Shown in pieces: positions 8,819-19,500 of a stretch of DNA of 64,000 nucleotides. Source of the stretch: Trabulsiella guamensis ATCC 49490. GTDB lineage: Bacteria > Pseudomonadota > Gammaproteobacteria > Enterobacterales > Enterobacteriaceae. Within the stretch, counting starts at the first letter, position 1, and every line of letters begins with the position of its first letter. The notes below the pieces were generated by a model. It made no database searches, was not told the origin of the DNA, and saw only the letters and a list, made by a program, of their open reading frames with translations. The stretch spans positions 124,001 through 188,000 of the forward strand of contig NZ_JMTB01000117.1 in the NCBI RefSeq assembly GCF_000734965.1. Direction: 5' to 3'. The translations under genes were made by a program, and so were the position numbers.

Positions 8819-10363
8819 ATGACCGCAAACAGTTTTCTGGAATATTTTCTCGTTCTCTTTGGCTGGGTAATGAACAATGCCATGTGGAGCATTCTCAGCA
8901 ATACGGGCCTTTTTGCATTGCCACTGGTGGTCAGGGTTCTTGGCGTCTGGCTGAAAGTGAGGGAGGAGGGGGCTGACGAGGGGAACAAAGGGCTTCTTGC
9001 CCTTCCGCGAATCGAACATGCACTGTATGTGTCTTATCTTGTGATGCTCTTTTGCTGCATTCCACTGTTGCCGGTGGATATCAGCACAATCAAGTTCGAC
9101 AGCTCGCGCGCTAAACAGTGCGGCGTCAGTGTGCCGACACCACAGAATTCTGGCTACAAGGGGCTCGTTAATGATTTTGACGGTCGCACGGCCGAGGTTC
9201 CAGTATGGTGGTATCTCCTGCATATGATGTCGAAGGGCACAACGCAGGCAATGATTGCGTCAATCCCATGCGGTACGAATTTGCGACAAATGCGTTTTGA
9301 CGTTCAGAACACGAAGCTGCGTGATCCTGTGTTGCTGCAGGAGGTCCAGGAATTTGCAGATCAATGTTACTCGAGAGCATATTTCAGACTGAAAAACAGC
9401 AACAGCCAGCTCAGTGATGCCACCATCAACTCTGTGGGCTGGATAGGTAGCAGCTACTTCCTGAATACTTCCGGATATTATGACTACTACACGGCTATGA
9501 CGCCACGTAGCCAGTGGCCTTACAACAGTAGCCGGGACAGTGGCTATCCAGATACAGGTGCAGGTGGATATCCAACATGTAAGACGTGGTGGTCCGATGG
9601 TACTTCCGGGCTTCGTACACGAGTTCTGGCCAGTTTTAGTGATAACACACGTAAGGAGATGCAACGTCAGTTCCCCGGACAGCAGTGGGAAGAAATTGCG
9701 TTACGCTGGCTGGTCAGCCCACGCAACGCAGATTTGTCCGGCACCGGTACCACTTATGCTGTTGGCAGTAGCGACACAACCTCCGGAGTAGTCGGTAATC
9801 TTACACGCCTTACCTCGTCTATTGGTCTTGGATTAAAACAGGCCGAGGCGTTACCTGGTTTTGATGCAATGAAGCAGGCACTGCCGATGATCCAGGCATT
9901 ATTGCTGATGATGATAATCACGGTCATTCCTGCGTTAATGATGTTCAGCGCCTACGATCCGAAAACCATTTTTACTATCTCGTTCGCGTTATTCGCTCTT
10001 CAGTTCATCACGTTTTGGTGGGAGCTGGCAGGCTGGCTTGATGACAGATTGATCACCATCCTCTATGACAATATGGCTGAGCAGGGGATTGCAAACAGCT
10101 CGGTGCCCTTCGCGGCTTTCTTTAGTTCAACGGCTGATGGATGGATTATGAACCTGGTGCTGGGGATGATGTACCTGGTCTTTCCGATGTTCTGGGTCGG
10201 TATGCTGAGTTGGGCTGGAGTTCGAATTGGTAATATGGCTAACAACTTTAGCGATGCTTCTAAAATGCCTACGGATGCTGGCTCGGAAGCAGGTAAAAAA
10301 GCTCAAGGGGTGGCGATTGATGCAGCATCAGGCGGGATTAAATCAGGATTAAGTAAAGGATAA
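8819..10363 (+). CDS. TraG-N-like mating-pair protein of the ICE
   Basis: 514 residues from ATG at 8819 with a clear AAGGAGAGG ribosome-binding site. Membrane segments lie near the N-terminus (FLVLFGWVMNNAMW, YVSYLVMLFCCIPLLPV) and in the C-terminal third (MIQALLLMMIITVIPALMMF, FTISFALFALQFITFWW, MNLVLGMMYLVFPMFWVGML). This matches the TraG N-terminal family of conjugation proteins in SPI-7-like elements. F-type TraG also acts in entry exclusion through a C-terminal domain; that part is absent, as is usual for ICE versions. It is the last gene of the transfer block and is followed by a strong hairpin. Confidence 0.82.
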   Translation: MTANSFLEYFLVLFGWVMNNAMWSILSNTGLFALPLVVRVLGVWLKVREEGADEGNKGLLALPRIEHALYVSYLVMLFCCIPLLPVDISTIKFDSSRAKQCGVSVPTPQNSGYKGLVNDFDGRTAEVPVWWYLLHMMSKGTTQAMIASIPCGTNLRQMRFDVQNTKLRDPVLLQEVQEFADQCYSRAYFRLKNSNSQLSDATINSVGWIGSSYFLNTSGYYDYYTAMTPRSQWPYNSSRDSGYPDTGAGGYPTCKTWWSDGTSGLRTRVLASFSDNTRKEMQRQFPGQQWEEIALRWLVSPRNADLSGTGTTYAVGSSDTTSGVVGNLTRLTSSIGLGLKQAEALPGFDAMKQALPMIQALLLMMIITVIPALMMFSAYDPKTIFTISFALFALQFITFWWELAGWLDDRLITILYDNMAEQGIANSSVPFAAFFSSTADGWIMNLVLGMMYLVFPMFWVGMLSWAGVRIGNMANNFSDASKMPTDAGSEAGKKAQGVAIDAASGGIKSGLSKG

Positions 10364-10373
10364 CTGATGGCTA

Positions 10374-10404
10374 TATGAAGCGGTGGTAATGCCATCGCTT
10401 CATA
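10374..10404. terminator. Bidirectional terminator between convergent genes
   Basis: TATGAAGCGGTGG, loop TAATG, and CCATCGCTTCATA form a 13-bp stem with one G-T pair, placed between the convergent TraG-like gene and the minus-strand gene ending at 10408, with A/T-rich flanks. Confidence 0.7.
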
Positions 10405-10407
10405 AGA

Positions 10408-10689
10408 TTAAAAATTGTTAGAACCACCGTTAATACCTTTTTTCTCCCAACTGTAACGGATAGGAGATTTATATTGGTCATGTTTGTCTTTTGTGACATC
10501 CGCTTTAGAGGTGGAGGCGAGCACAGATGAAATCACACAACCAATTTCTTGTGTCGCACTCGAAAGTTTTACCGGCTCAGTTTTTTTCCGCTTTAACTTG
10601 GATTCATCACAAACGATATTGCGGCGTTTTGTGGTGAAGCGCGCAAAGGTGCTGCTCAGGTCATCTTTATTAAAACCGTCCTCGCTCAT
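10408..10689 (-). CDS. Hypothetical basic protein at the ICE end
   Basis: 93 residues, Lys-rich and probably cytoplasmic, without signal peptide or membrane segment. It has a GAGGAG ribosome-binding site 7 bases before ATG and sits against the terminator shared with the transfer operon. I recognise no family; KRRNIVCDESKLKRKK is the most basic stretch. The upstream bases hold an 8-bp inverted repeat CCCCTATA/TATAGGGG (10734-10741 and 10761-10768), a possible operator or a scar feature. Confidence 0.55.
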   Translation of the reverse strand: MSEDGFNKDDLSSTFARFTTKRRNIVCDESKLKRKKTEPVKLSSATQEIGCVISSVLASTSKADVTKDKHDQYKSPIRYSWEKKGINGGSNNF

Positions 10690-10752
10690 GATAACAGCTC
10701 CTCATTTTGTCTAATAAATAAGCTACTAAAAATCCCCTATACACGCAAATTA

Positions 10753-10857
10753 TTAAGCGCTATAGGGGGAGGGCACCGGCTCATCGGCGCGTTCCCTGAC
10801 GGCGAGCTCCAGCGCGCGGGGGAATACCTGCACGCTGGTCCGGGTGTCTGCTCTCAT
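10753..10857 (-). pseudogene. N-terminal stub of a tyrosine recombinase
   Basis: A 34-codon remnant, MRADTRTSVQVFPR to PVPSPYSA, starting with an ATGA overlap with the coiled-coil gene upstream. The ending SPYSA is where many integrases continue with NTRRAY-type residues at the core-binding domain, but here a stop follows at the junction with ICE-side DNA. I read it as the first residues of an integrase cut off by rearrangement. The call rests on a short match. Confidence 0.35.
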
Positions 10858-11078
10858 TTCTTCGCCTTCCCGTCATGGCGTGTTAGGGCCAGCAGCTCGG
10901 CTTGTAGTGCACGGCCATCCTCCCGGGTTTCCTTCAGCTCTGCTCTGGTGTCCTGCAACTGCGCCGCCAGGTGTTCGCCGGTGGCGGTCAGACGGGCCAC
11001 CGGCTCGCGCAGCGGCAGCGCTTCCGCGCGCAGCTCGCGTACCTCAGATACCTTCACACTCTGCCCCGCAATATCCAC
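10854..11078 (-). pseudogene. C-terminal fragment of a coiled-coil protein
   Basis: About 74 residues, almost wholly helical with Leu/Glu/Arg heptads (VARLTATGEHLAAQLQDTRAE), ending RHDGKAKK. The frame opens from a GTG directly after the SDR stop codon at the junction, so its N-terminal part has been lost. Similar coiled-coil tails occur in KfrA-like and transposon-accessory proteins beside tyrosine recombinases, which agrees with the stub that follows. Confidence 0.4.
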
Positions 11079-11340
11079 TTAGGCAGTTAACCCGCCATCG
11101 ATGGTCAGGCTTGAGCCGGTCATATATCCCGACTCTCTTCCGGCGAGCCAGGATACCAGTGAGGCAATTTCCTGAGGCTGGGCTATCCGTTGTAGCGGGC
11201 TTGAAGCGGCCAGGCGTTCTGCCATATCTGCAGTCATATCCGTTTCGGTTGGTCCCGGCTGAATATTATTCACCGTAATCTGGCGTGGGGCCAGATCCAG
11301 CGCCAGTCCTTTAACTAATGCAGCGATAACCATCCCCCCT
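11079..11340 (-). pseudogene. Short-chain dehydrogenase/reductase, C-terminal fragment
   Basis: The last about 87 residues of a classical SDR oxidoreductase: ALVKGLALDLAPRQITVNNIQPGPTETDM (helix after the catalytic Lys, then the PG motif), the lid region and YMTGSSLTIDGGLTA, the canonical SDR end. The Rossmann GxxxGxG, catalytic Ser and YxxxK parts are missing. The 5' side runs into unrelated DNA near 11340, so the gene was cut by the rearrangement that brought in the IS3 tail. Confidence 0.75.
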
Positions 11341-11431
11341 GACGTTCTCACACGGAGGGCTGTTCGTAGCACCCGTCCAGCCTGGAAAACAAGGATTTAA
11401 TGAACTCGCTACGCTCGACCCTGTTTTCCAT

Positions 11432-11595
11432 TCAGTCCGCTGAAAAAAGAACGCATCAGAAAGCGGATATACAAAACGCGCGATCTGGCCCGGGCGGCTA
11501 TCTTCGATTACATTGAAGTGATCTACAACCGGGCCCGGCGCCATACCCATCTCGGTGGCGTCAGTCCGGAGGCCTTTGAACAGATCTCGTCGTGA
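11432..11595 (+). mobile_element. IS3-family transposase tail (remnant)
   Basis: The frame reads PLKKERIRKRIYKTRDLARA to HTHLGGVSPEAFEQISS and stop, the end of the DDE (rve) domain of an IS3-family OrfB; the Glu of the DDE triad lies in the KKERI region. The upstream frame is shifted (CATTCAG before CCGCTG) and no OrfA or terminal repeat is seen. A 9-bp inverted repeat, TGGAAAACA/TGTTTTCCA (11383-11391, 11422-11430), lies just before it. Confidence 0.7.
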
Positions 11596-11844
11596 GGACA
11601 GAATTTGTCTACGGGCGTGGGTCAGTCCAGACTGGCGGTTTCTGTAAACTCAGCAGATTGCTGTTTCTTCAGTAAATAACACTTCTCACCAGGATTATTC
11701 CCTTAACCCCGGAAAAGCTCACTTTTAAGACGGTTTTTTGTTCATTTTATGTGGAAATGTAAGCAAATAATGCGATATAACCATAATATAAAGGTGGTTT
11801 TACTTAAATTAAACTAACAGGCTGATTCAAGGGAATGCGATACG
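11596..11844 (+). promoter_or_regulatory. Leader region of the cdi operon
   Basis: About 250 bp with no gene. It becomes A/T-rich before cdiB (11720-11820), where the promoter for cdiBAI should lie. I see no confident -35/-10 pair or operator. Confidence 0.3.
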
Positions 11845-13521
11845 ATGGGCAGGGAAACGCGGGTCAGAATTGCGGTAACATTTCTGTCGATACTGAGTAC
11901 CGGCGTTTGTGCCGCGCCGCTTTCGCCATCCGATCGTGACAGTATTCAGCAGCAGCAATCTGAACTGCTACGGCGCGAACAGAGCCAGCGCGAAGAGCTT
12001 GAACGCAGTATTCCGCTTCCCCGTACAGCAGAACCCCCTCCCGCAACATCTGACGCATCCGGTCCCTGTTTTACTGTTCGCGACATATCCCTTAATGGTT
12101 CCACGCTGATTAAACCTGCCGCGCAGCAAACGTTACTTTCTCCCTGGTTGAACCAGTGCCTTAGTATGGCGCAACTGACGCAGCTTACAAACGATGTGAC
12201 GGACTGGTACATCAGCCGGGGCTATATCACCAGTCGGGCTTTTCTGACGGAGCAGGATATCTCCGGTGGTCATCTTCGTCTTGTCGTGATGGAGGGTCGT
12301 CTTCAGGCCATCAGAATGGATGATGCACCACCCCGTATGCTCAGGATGGTTTTTCCGGGGCCGGAAGGCGGTGTTTTAAATCTGCGCGACATCGAGCAGG
12401 GGATGGAGCAGATTAACCGTACCCGCCGCGAGCCAGTGCAGATTGAGATTTTACCGGGTGACAGGGAAGGCTGGTCGGTGGTGAATCTCACCGTCACACC
12501 CGAGTCTCCCGTCACAGGCTCGGTGAGTTTCGACAACAGCGGCCAGAAAAGTACCGGGACGGGGCAGTTCAGCGGTTCCCTTTCCTTTAATAATCCCCTC
12601 GGTCTGGCGGATTCGTGGTTTGTCAGCGGCGGGCGCAGCAGCGACTTTTCGTCTTCGCATGATGCGCAGAACGTGGCGGCAGGTTTCAGTCTCCCGTACG
12701 GGTATTCCCTGCTGGATTACAGCTACGCGTGGAGCAACTACCTCAGCACCATTGATAATCACGGCTGGCCGTGGCGCTCCACGGGGGACACGCAGACGCA
12801 CCGTCTGAACCTGTCTCATGTCATTTTCCGCAACGGCGATATTAAAACGGCGCTGACCGGTGGATTACAGCACCGTATCAGCCGTAACTACCTTGATGAT
12901 GTCCTGCTTCAGAGCAGCAGTCGTAAGCTCACCTCGTTTTCTGTCGGGCTGAACCACACGCAGAAAGTTCTGGGTGGCGTCGCCACGCTGAACCCGGTTT
13001 TCACGCGTGGCATGTCATGGCTGGATGCAGAGACCGACCACGGTAAACAGGATAGTGAACCAAAATCGCAGTTCAGGAAGTATAGTCTCAGCGCCAGTTT
13101 TCAGCGTCCGGTTGCAGACGGGCTGTGGTGGCTCAGTAGTGCTTATGGTCAGTGGTCACCCGACCGCCTGCACGGTGCAGAGCAACTGACTGTCGGGGGC
13201 GAAAGCTCGGTTCGCGGGTTTAAGGAGCAGTATCTCTCCGGCAACAACGGCGGTTATCTGCGCAATGAGCTGAATTATTCCCTGTTCACCCTGCCGTTTA
13301 TCGGCCAGGTCAGCACCATTGCCGCTGTGGATGGCGGCTGGCTGCATTCTGACCGGTATGACCGCTATTCCTCCGGTACCCTGTGGGGCAGTGCCATCGG
13401 TCTGTCCGCAGCAGGAAAATGGCACTCATCACAGTTTACTCTGGGCATTCCCCTGCAGTACCCGGACTGGCTCGCGCCGGACCATCTCATCATGTATTAC
13501 CGTCTGGCACTGGCCTTTTAA
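11845..13521 (+). CDS. cdiB: CdiB, two-partner secretion outer-membrane transporter
   Basis: 558 residues of the TpsB/FhaC/ShlB family. Order: signal peptide (FLSILSTGVCAAP), a Gln/Glu/Arg-rich H1-type helix (about 30-60), two POTRA domains (about 75-215, FTVRDISLNGSTLI then LRLVVMEGRLQAIRM), and a 16-strand barrel ending in a C-terminal Phe for BAM recognition. The loop-6 motif VRGF is present (ESSVRGFKEQ). It exports CdiA to the cell surface. cdiA starts 18 bp downstream with cdiI after it, the cdiBAI order of E. coli-type systems. The gene is intact. Confidence 0.95.
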   Translation: MGRETRVRIAVTFLSILSTGVCAAPLSPSDRDSIQQQQSELLRREQSQREELERSIPLPRTAEPPPATSDASGPCFTVRDISLNGSTLIKPAAQQTLLSPWLNQCLSMAQLTQLTNDVTDWYISRGYITSRAFLTEQDISGGHLRLVVMEGRLQAIRMDDAPPRMLRMVFPGPEGGVLNLRDIEQGMEQINRTRREPVQIEILPGDREGWSVVNLTVTPESPVTGSVSFDNSGQKSTGTGQFSGSLSFNNPLGLADSWFVSGGRSSDFSSSHDAQNVAAGFSLPYGYSLLDYSYAWSNYLSTIDNHGWPWRSTGDTQTHRLNLSHVIFRNGDIKTALTGGLQHRISRNYLDDVLLQSSSRKLTSFSVGLNHTQKVLGGVATLNPVFTRGMSWLDAETDHGKQDSEPKSQFRKYSLSASFQRPVADGLWWLSSAYGQWSPDRLHGAEQLTVGGESSVRGFKEQYLSGNNGGYLRNELNYSLFTLPFIGQVSTIAAVDGGWLHSDRYDRYSSGTLWGSAIGLSAAGKWHSSQFTLGIPLQYPDWLAPDHLIMYYRLALAF

Positions 13522-13539
13522 CTTCAGGAACTCTCCGTT

Positions 13540-16500
13540 ATGGATAATCACCACACCGTTTCCTTCAGCCGCCGTGTTCTGAGTTATCTCATCAGCGCCC
13601 TGATTGCCGGACAGCCCGTGCTGCCTGCCATCGGTGCCGTGGTCACCCCTTCCGGTAACACGAAGATGGATAAAGCCGGTAACGGGGTGCCGGTGGTGAA
13701 TATTGCCACGCCCAACGGGGCTGGCATTTCGCACAACAGATACGGTGAATACAACGTCGGGAAGGAAGGGCTGATTCTCAATAACGCCACGGGTAAGCTC
13801 AGTCAGACGCAGCTTGGCGGCCTCATCCAGAACAACCCGAACCTGAAGGCGGGCAAGGAAGCCAGGGGCATTATTAATGAAGTCACGGGCGGTAAACGCT
13901 CAGAACTGAAAGGCTACACCGAAGTGGCGGGGAAAGCCGCGAACGTCATGGTGGCAAACCCGTATGGTATCACCTGTGACGGCTGCGGTTTTATCAACAC
14001 CCCGCAGGCCACGCTGACCACCGGGAAACCCGCGATGAACGCCGATGGCAGCTTTCAGGTACTGGAGGTGACAACAGGCAGTATCACCATTAACGGGGCC
14101 GGTCTGGATGGCAGCCAGTCAGATGCCGTGTCCATTATTGCCCGTGCCACCGAACTCAATGCACAGCTGCATGCGAAGGATTTAACCATCATCGCCGGGG
14201 CTAACCGCGTCGGCGCAGACGGCGGCATTAAACCCGTTACCGGTGAAGGCTCAGCGCCGAAAGTCGCCATTGACACCGGTGCACTCGGCGGGATGTACGC
14301 GAACCGTATCCGCCTGACCTCCACTGAAAAGGGTGTCGGGGTGAACCTCAGTAACCTCAATGCCCGCCAGGGTGATATCACGCTGAACAGCGCCGGTAAG
14401 CTGGTCCTGAAAAACAGCCTTGCCAGCGGCAACACCACCGTCACCGGGACAGATGTCACGCTTTCCGGGGATAACAAAGCCGGGGGCAGCCTGAATGTCA
14501 CCGGGGGAAATGCACTGACGCTGAATCAGTCCCGCCTGGTGGCGGATAACAGTCTGGCGCTGTCCTCGTCCGGACAGATTGTACAGAACGGCGGTGAACT
14601 GACCGCCGGACAGAACGCCACGCTCAGCGGCCAGTCGCTGAGTCAGAACAGCAGCGGCAGAATCAATGCCGCCGGGAATATCACCCTCACCACTGCCGGG
14701 GATGCCACGCTGAAGGGCAGTACGGTTGCCGGAAAAGGGCTTACCGTCAGTACCGGCAGTCTGAACAACGGCGGGACACTGGCCGCCGGAAGCGATGCCA
14801 CGGTGAAAACCGGCGTGTTCAGCAATACCGGCACCGTCCAGGGCAACAACCTGAAAGTCACTGCCACCGGACTGACCAGTACCGGCAACCTCAAAAGCTC
14901 CTCAACGCTGTCTGTCAGCGCCCGCAACATTACGCTTTCCGGAGAGACCGTTGCGGATGGTAGCGTTACGGTAACAGGCAACAGCCTGAAGACCACGACC
15001 ACCGCACAGACGCAGGGCAACAGCGTCAGCGTGGATGTTCAGAACGCGCAGCTTGACGGGACGCAGGCTGCCAGGGACAACCTCACTGTTAAAGCCCGTG
15101 ACTCGCTGAACCACAGTGGTAAATCGTCCGCCTCCACGCTGAAGGTGGAAAGTGGTAGTCTCAGCAACAGCGGCACGCTGACTGCTGCTGTGCTTGCGAT
15201 CAACAGCCCCACCGTTATCAACAGCGGTCTGATCCACGGCGAAAAGACGCTCTCGCTGGTCTCCCGCCTGCTGGATAACCGTGACAGCGGTGTGGTGTAC
15301 AGCCAGGCCGCATTATCCCTTTCCTTACCGGAACTCAGAAACAGCGGCATTATCACCGGCGATGCCGTACTGTCCCTGTCCGGCTCACAACTGACCAACA
15401 GCGGGGAGTTAAGCGGTGCTTCACTTTCTCTTGATTACGGCACGCTGAACAATACCACTGGCGGTTTGCTGCTGGCGCAGGGCGGGAGTGCGATCACCGC
15501 ACAGTCCCTGTCAAATGCGGGCACGATCGCCGGTGACAGGCTGACGCTGAATGCCGATCGTCTCACCGGTACTGGTCTGTTACAGGGAGATACCGCGCTG
15601 TCGCTGACTGCCGGGATACTGGTACTGCTGACAAGGTCGCGCACGCTCACCGGCGGGGATCTCACCCTTTCAGGTACCACGCTGACCACCGCAGGCCAGA
15701 CACAGGGGCAGAACGTCAGCGTGAATGCCCGTGACTGGCAGAACAGCGGCAGCGGGCTTGCAACCGGATCACTGTCGGTATTGCTTACCGGGATGCTCAG
15801 CAATACCGGCGATCTGATGAGTCAGGGCAACACTGCGCTGACTGCGGGAACGACAGACAACCGGGGCGGTCTGCTGTCGGCAGGCGACCTCTCCCTTAGC
15901 GGAAATTCGCTGGATAACAGCGGCACCGTCCAGGGCAACCGTGTCACGGTTCAGCAGGACCGCATCACCAACAGCGGAACGCTCACCGGGATCGCCGCAC
16001 TGACGCTGGGCGCACGCCCGGAGATGGCGGCCCCCCTGCTGACGCTGACAAATAACAGTGGTGGATCGCTGCTCACGACCGGCGATCTGACCCTCACCGC
16101 AGGCACCATCAGCAACGTGGGGCAATGGCAGGGGAAACGGGTACTTATCCATGCGCAGACGGTGACAAACAGCGGTGCGCTCCAGGCGGCAGAGTTACTG
16201 GATGCGCAAATCAGCAACAGCCTCACCGGCACATCCGGGAGCAAAATCACCTCAAACGGTGAACTGGCGCTGTCCGCGCTGACGCTGAGCAACAGTGGGC
16301 AGTGGATAGCGAAAAACCTGACGCTGAATGGCGGAACGCTGACAAACAGCGGTGAGGTAACCGGAGTGGATGCACTGTCGGTCACGCTGAACCAGACCCT
16401 GAATAACCCGGCGGGCGGCAAACTGCTGAGCGCCGGTAATCTGACGCTCAGCGCGGGCAGCGTCACGAACGCCGGACAGATACAGGGAAAGACAACTGCC

Positions 16501-19500
16501 ATCACCGCAGGCTCGTTTGTTAACAGCGGACGGCTTCAGGGCGAGTCTCTGGCGCTGAACGTCTCCGGGGGACTGAGCAATACGACCAGTGGCGTGCTGC
16601 TGAGCCAGAATGCCATGAATGTGTCAGCCGCAACGCTGACCAACCAGGGCGCAATACAGGGCGGCGGCGACTCTTCCGTTAAGGCCACCACCCGCGTACA
16701 GAACGACGGCAAAATCCTCTCCGGCGGTAAACTCACGCTGACCGCGCCGGAGCTGGCGAACACCGGCAGCGGACTGGTACAGGCCGTCACGCTGCTGCTG
16801 GATGTGGTGAACGCCGTAAACAGCGGGCGCGTACTGGCAACCGGCAGTGCTGAACTGAAAGGCACGTCGCTTAATAACAGCGGCACGCTTCAGGGCGCGG
16901 ACCTGCTGGTGAATTACCGGACGCTCAGCAACAGCGGCACGGCGCTCGGCACCATCGGGCTGACGGTAAAAGGTGATTCGCTGGTGCAGACCGATGCCGG
17001 TCGTCTGTACAGCGCCGGTGCTCTGGAGCTTGACGTGCGCGAGTTCAGCGGACGGGGTCAGGTGGTAGCTCTGGGTAATGCAACGCTGAAACTCATCAGC
17101 GCGCTCACGAACACCGGCACACTGGCCGCAGGTCAGGCCCTTTCTGTCACGTCGCAGAATGCCATCACCAACAGCGGTGTGATGCAGGGCAATGCCCTTG
17201 CGCTGAGTGCCGGGGGCAATTTCACCAACAATGCGCAACTGACCACCGGTAACGGCAGCAGTACCATCAACGCACAGAACATCCTGCTGAACACCTCCGG
17301 CTCGCTTCAGGCGGGCAGCGATGTGCAACTGACGTCGCGTGGCAATATCACCGTCAACGGCTTCACCGGCACGGCGGGCAGTCTGACCATGACAGCCGCA
17401 GGTACCCTGCTCAACACCGCGCTGATTTATGCCGGTAACAACCTGAAGCTGTTTGCCGACCGCATTCACAACATTTACGGCGATATCCTGGCCGGTAACA
17501 GCCTGTGGATGCAGAAGAATGCCGGCGGGACGGTAAATACTGAGGTCATCAACCGTTCCGGCACTATCGAAACCACGAATGGCGACATCGTCATTAACAC
17601 CGGACACCTGCTGAACGAAGCTGACGGGCTGACCATCAGCCAGTCAGAACATACCTACCCGGATGCCATGCCGGGACTTCACGGCTTTTACGGCAGCCTT
17701 AACACACCGGATTTTGATGTCAGTCTGAACGAATGGAAATACAACGGGGAAGACATTGTCTGGAAATCAGAAAAAATGTGTACTGGTGGTGTAAATGACC
17801 ACTGTCGGACTCTTTATTCCTACCGCCTCACCGGTAGTGACGTCCGCCAGTATCTGCTGAGCGAATCAGTGGTGTCGGTATCAGCCAGTGGTACAGCGGC
17901 GCGTATTGCTTCCGGTCGGGATATTTCTGTTACCGCAGGAACGCTTGATAACCGTGGCAGCCATATTCTGGCAGGCCGCAACGCTGTACTGACTGGAGGA
18001 ACACTGAACAACCTGTCTGCTGAAAGCGGACGCCGTATCACGTATGTGCAGGCTGAATACCGCTGTGAATGGTTTTACAGTGACTGTGACAGTACTGCAT
18101 GGAAGCCCGTGACACTCTATCCGGACGGCAGCTGGAGCGGAAATGGTGATGCATCCTGGGTGCCCTATCTCCTCGGTGAGCGCACAACCGAATATGTGGC
18201 AGACGGCGGGGCGTACCGTGCCGTTATCAGTGCCGGTGGTAATATCAGCGCCAGTTTCACCCGTGACATCAGCAACACCACGACCACCGCGAACGCAGGT
18301 GGCGTCAGCAACACGATTAACGCCCCCTCGCTCAGCACGCTGACACCGCAGACTGTTGGTGGCGGTCTCAGTGCAGAATCGCTCACCGGTGCCGGAAACG
18401 CCACCATCAGCGGTCCCGGCTGGCTGGACAGTATCACCGACGGGCTGAAAGACATCGCCGGGGGCTCGTCACTTTCCGGTCAGAGTGGCAGCGGTGGCAG
18501 TTATCCTCTGCCCTCCGGTAACAATGGTTACTTTGTTCCGTCCACTGACCCCGACAGCCCGTATCTGATTACGGTAAACCCGAAGCTCGATGGCCTCGGG
18601 AACCTGGACAGCAGCCTGTTTGACAGCCTCTATGGTCTGCTGGGGATGAAGCCGGGGCAGGCTCCACATGCAGATGCGCGATGGAGCGATGAAAAACAGT
18701 TCCTCGGCTCATCGTATTTCCTTGACCGCCTCGGTCTGAAACCGGAGAAGGATTACCGTTTCCTGGGCGATGCGGCCTTTGACACCCGGTATGTGTCAAA
18801 TGCGATGCTGAACCAGACCGGTTCACGCTATATCAATGGCCTCGGTTCAGACCTTGAGCAGATGCAGTACCTGATGGACAGCGCGGCCAGTCAGCAGAAA
18901 GGGCTGGGCTTACAGTTTGGCGTGGCGCTGACCGCTGAACAGGTGGCACGCCTGACCGGCAGCATTCTGTGGTGGGAGTCGGCGACCATTAACGGGCAGA
19001 CCGTGATGGTGCCGAAACTGTATCTGTCCCCGCAGGACGTGACCATTCACAATGGCTCTGTCATCAGCGGGGATAACGTACAGCTGGCGGCTGGTAACAT
19101 CATCAACAGTGGCGGTACCCTGACCGCACAGAATGACCTGTCCCTGGATGCAGATAACAGCATCAGCAACCTGAACGCGGGACTGATAAGTGCAGGGAAC
19201 AGTCTGAACCTGAGCGCTATCGGAGACATTAACAATATCGGCTCAGCCATCAGTGGCAAAAGCGTTGCACTGGAGAGTATCAGTGGCAGCATTAACAATA
19301 TCACCCGTGCGCAGCAGTGGGATGTGACTGCCGGACGAACCCATATCAGCGGCACGGATACCGGCACAACCGCCACCATTACGGCGTCAGAGTCGCTGTC
19401 ACTGGATGCAGGCAGGGATATTAACATCACCGGGGCAGACGTCAGCGCCGGTGACTCCCTCGGGATGTTCGCGGGTAATGATATTAATATTGCCGCGAAC

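Noticed and set aside
11383..11430. 9-bp inverted repeat TGGAAAACA/TGTTTTCCA considered as ends of a miniature element
   Set aside because: The ends are short, no target duplication is seen, and it could be chance next to the IS3 scar.
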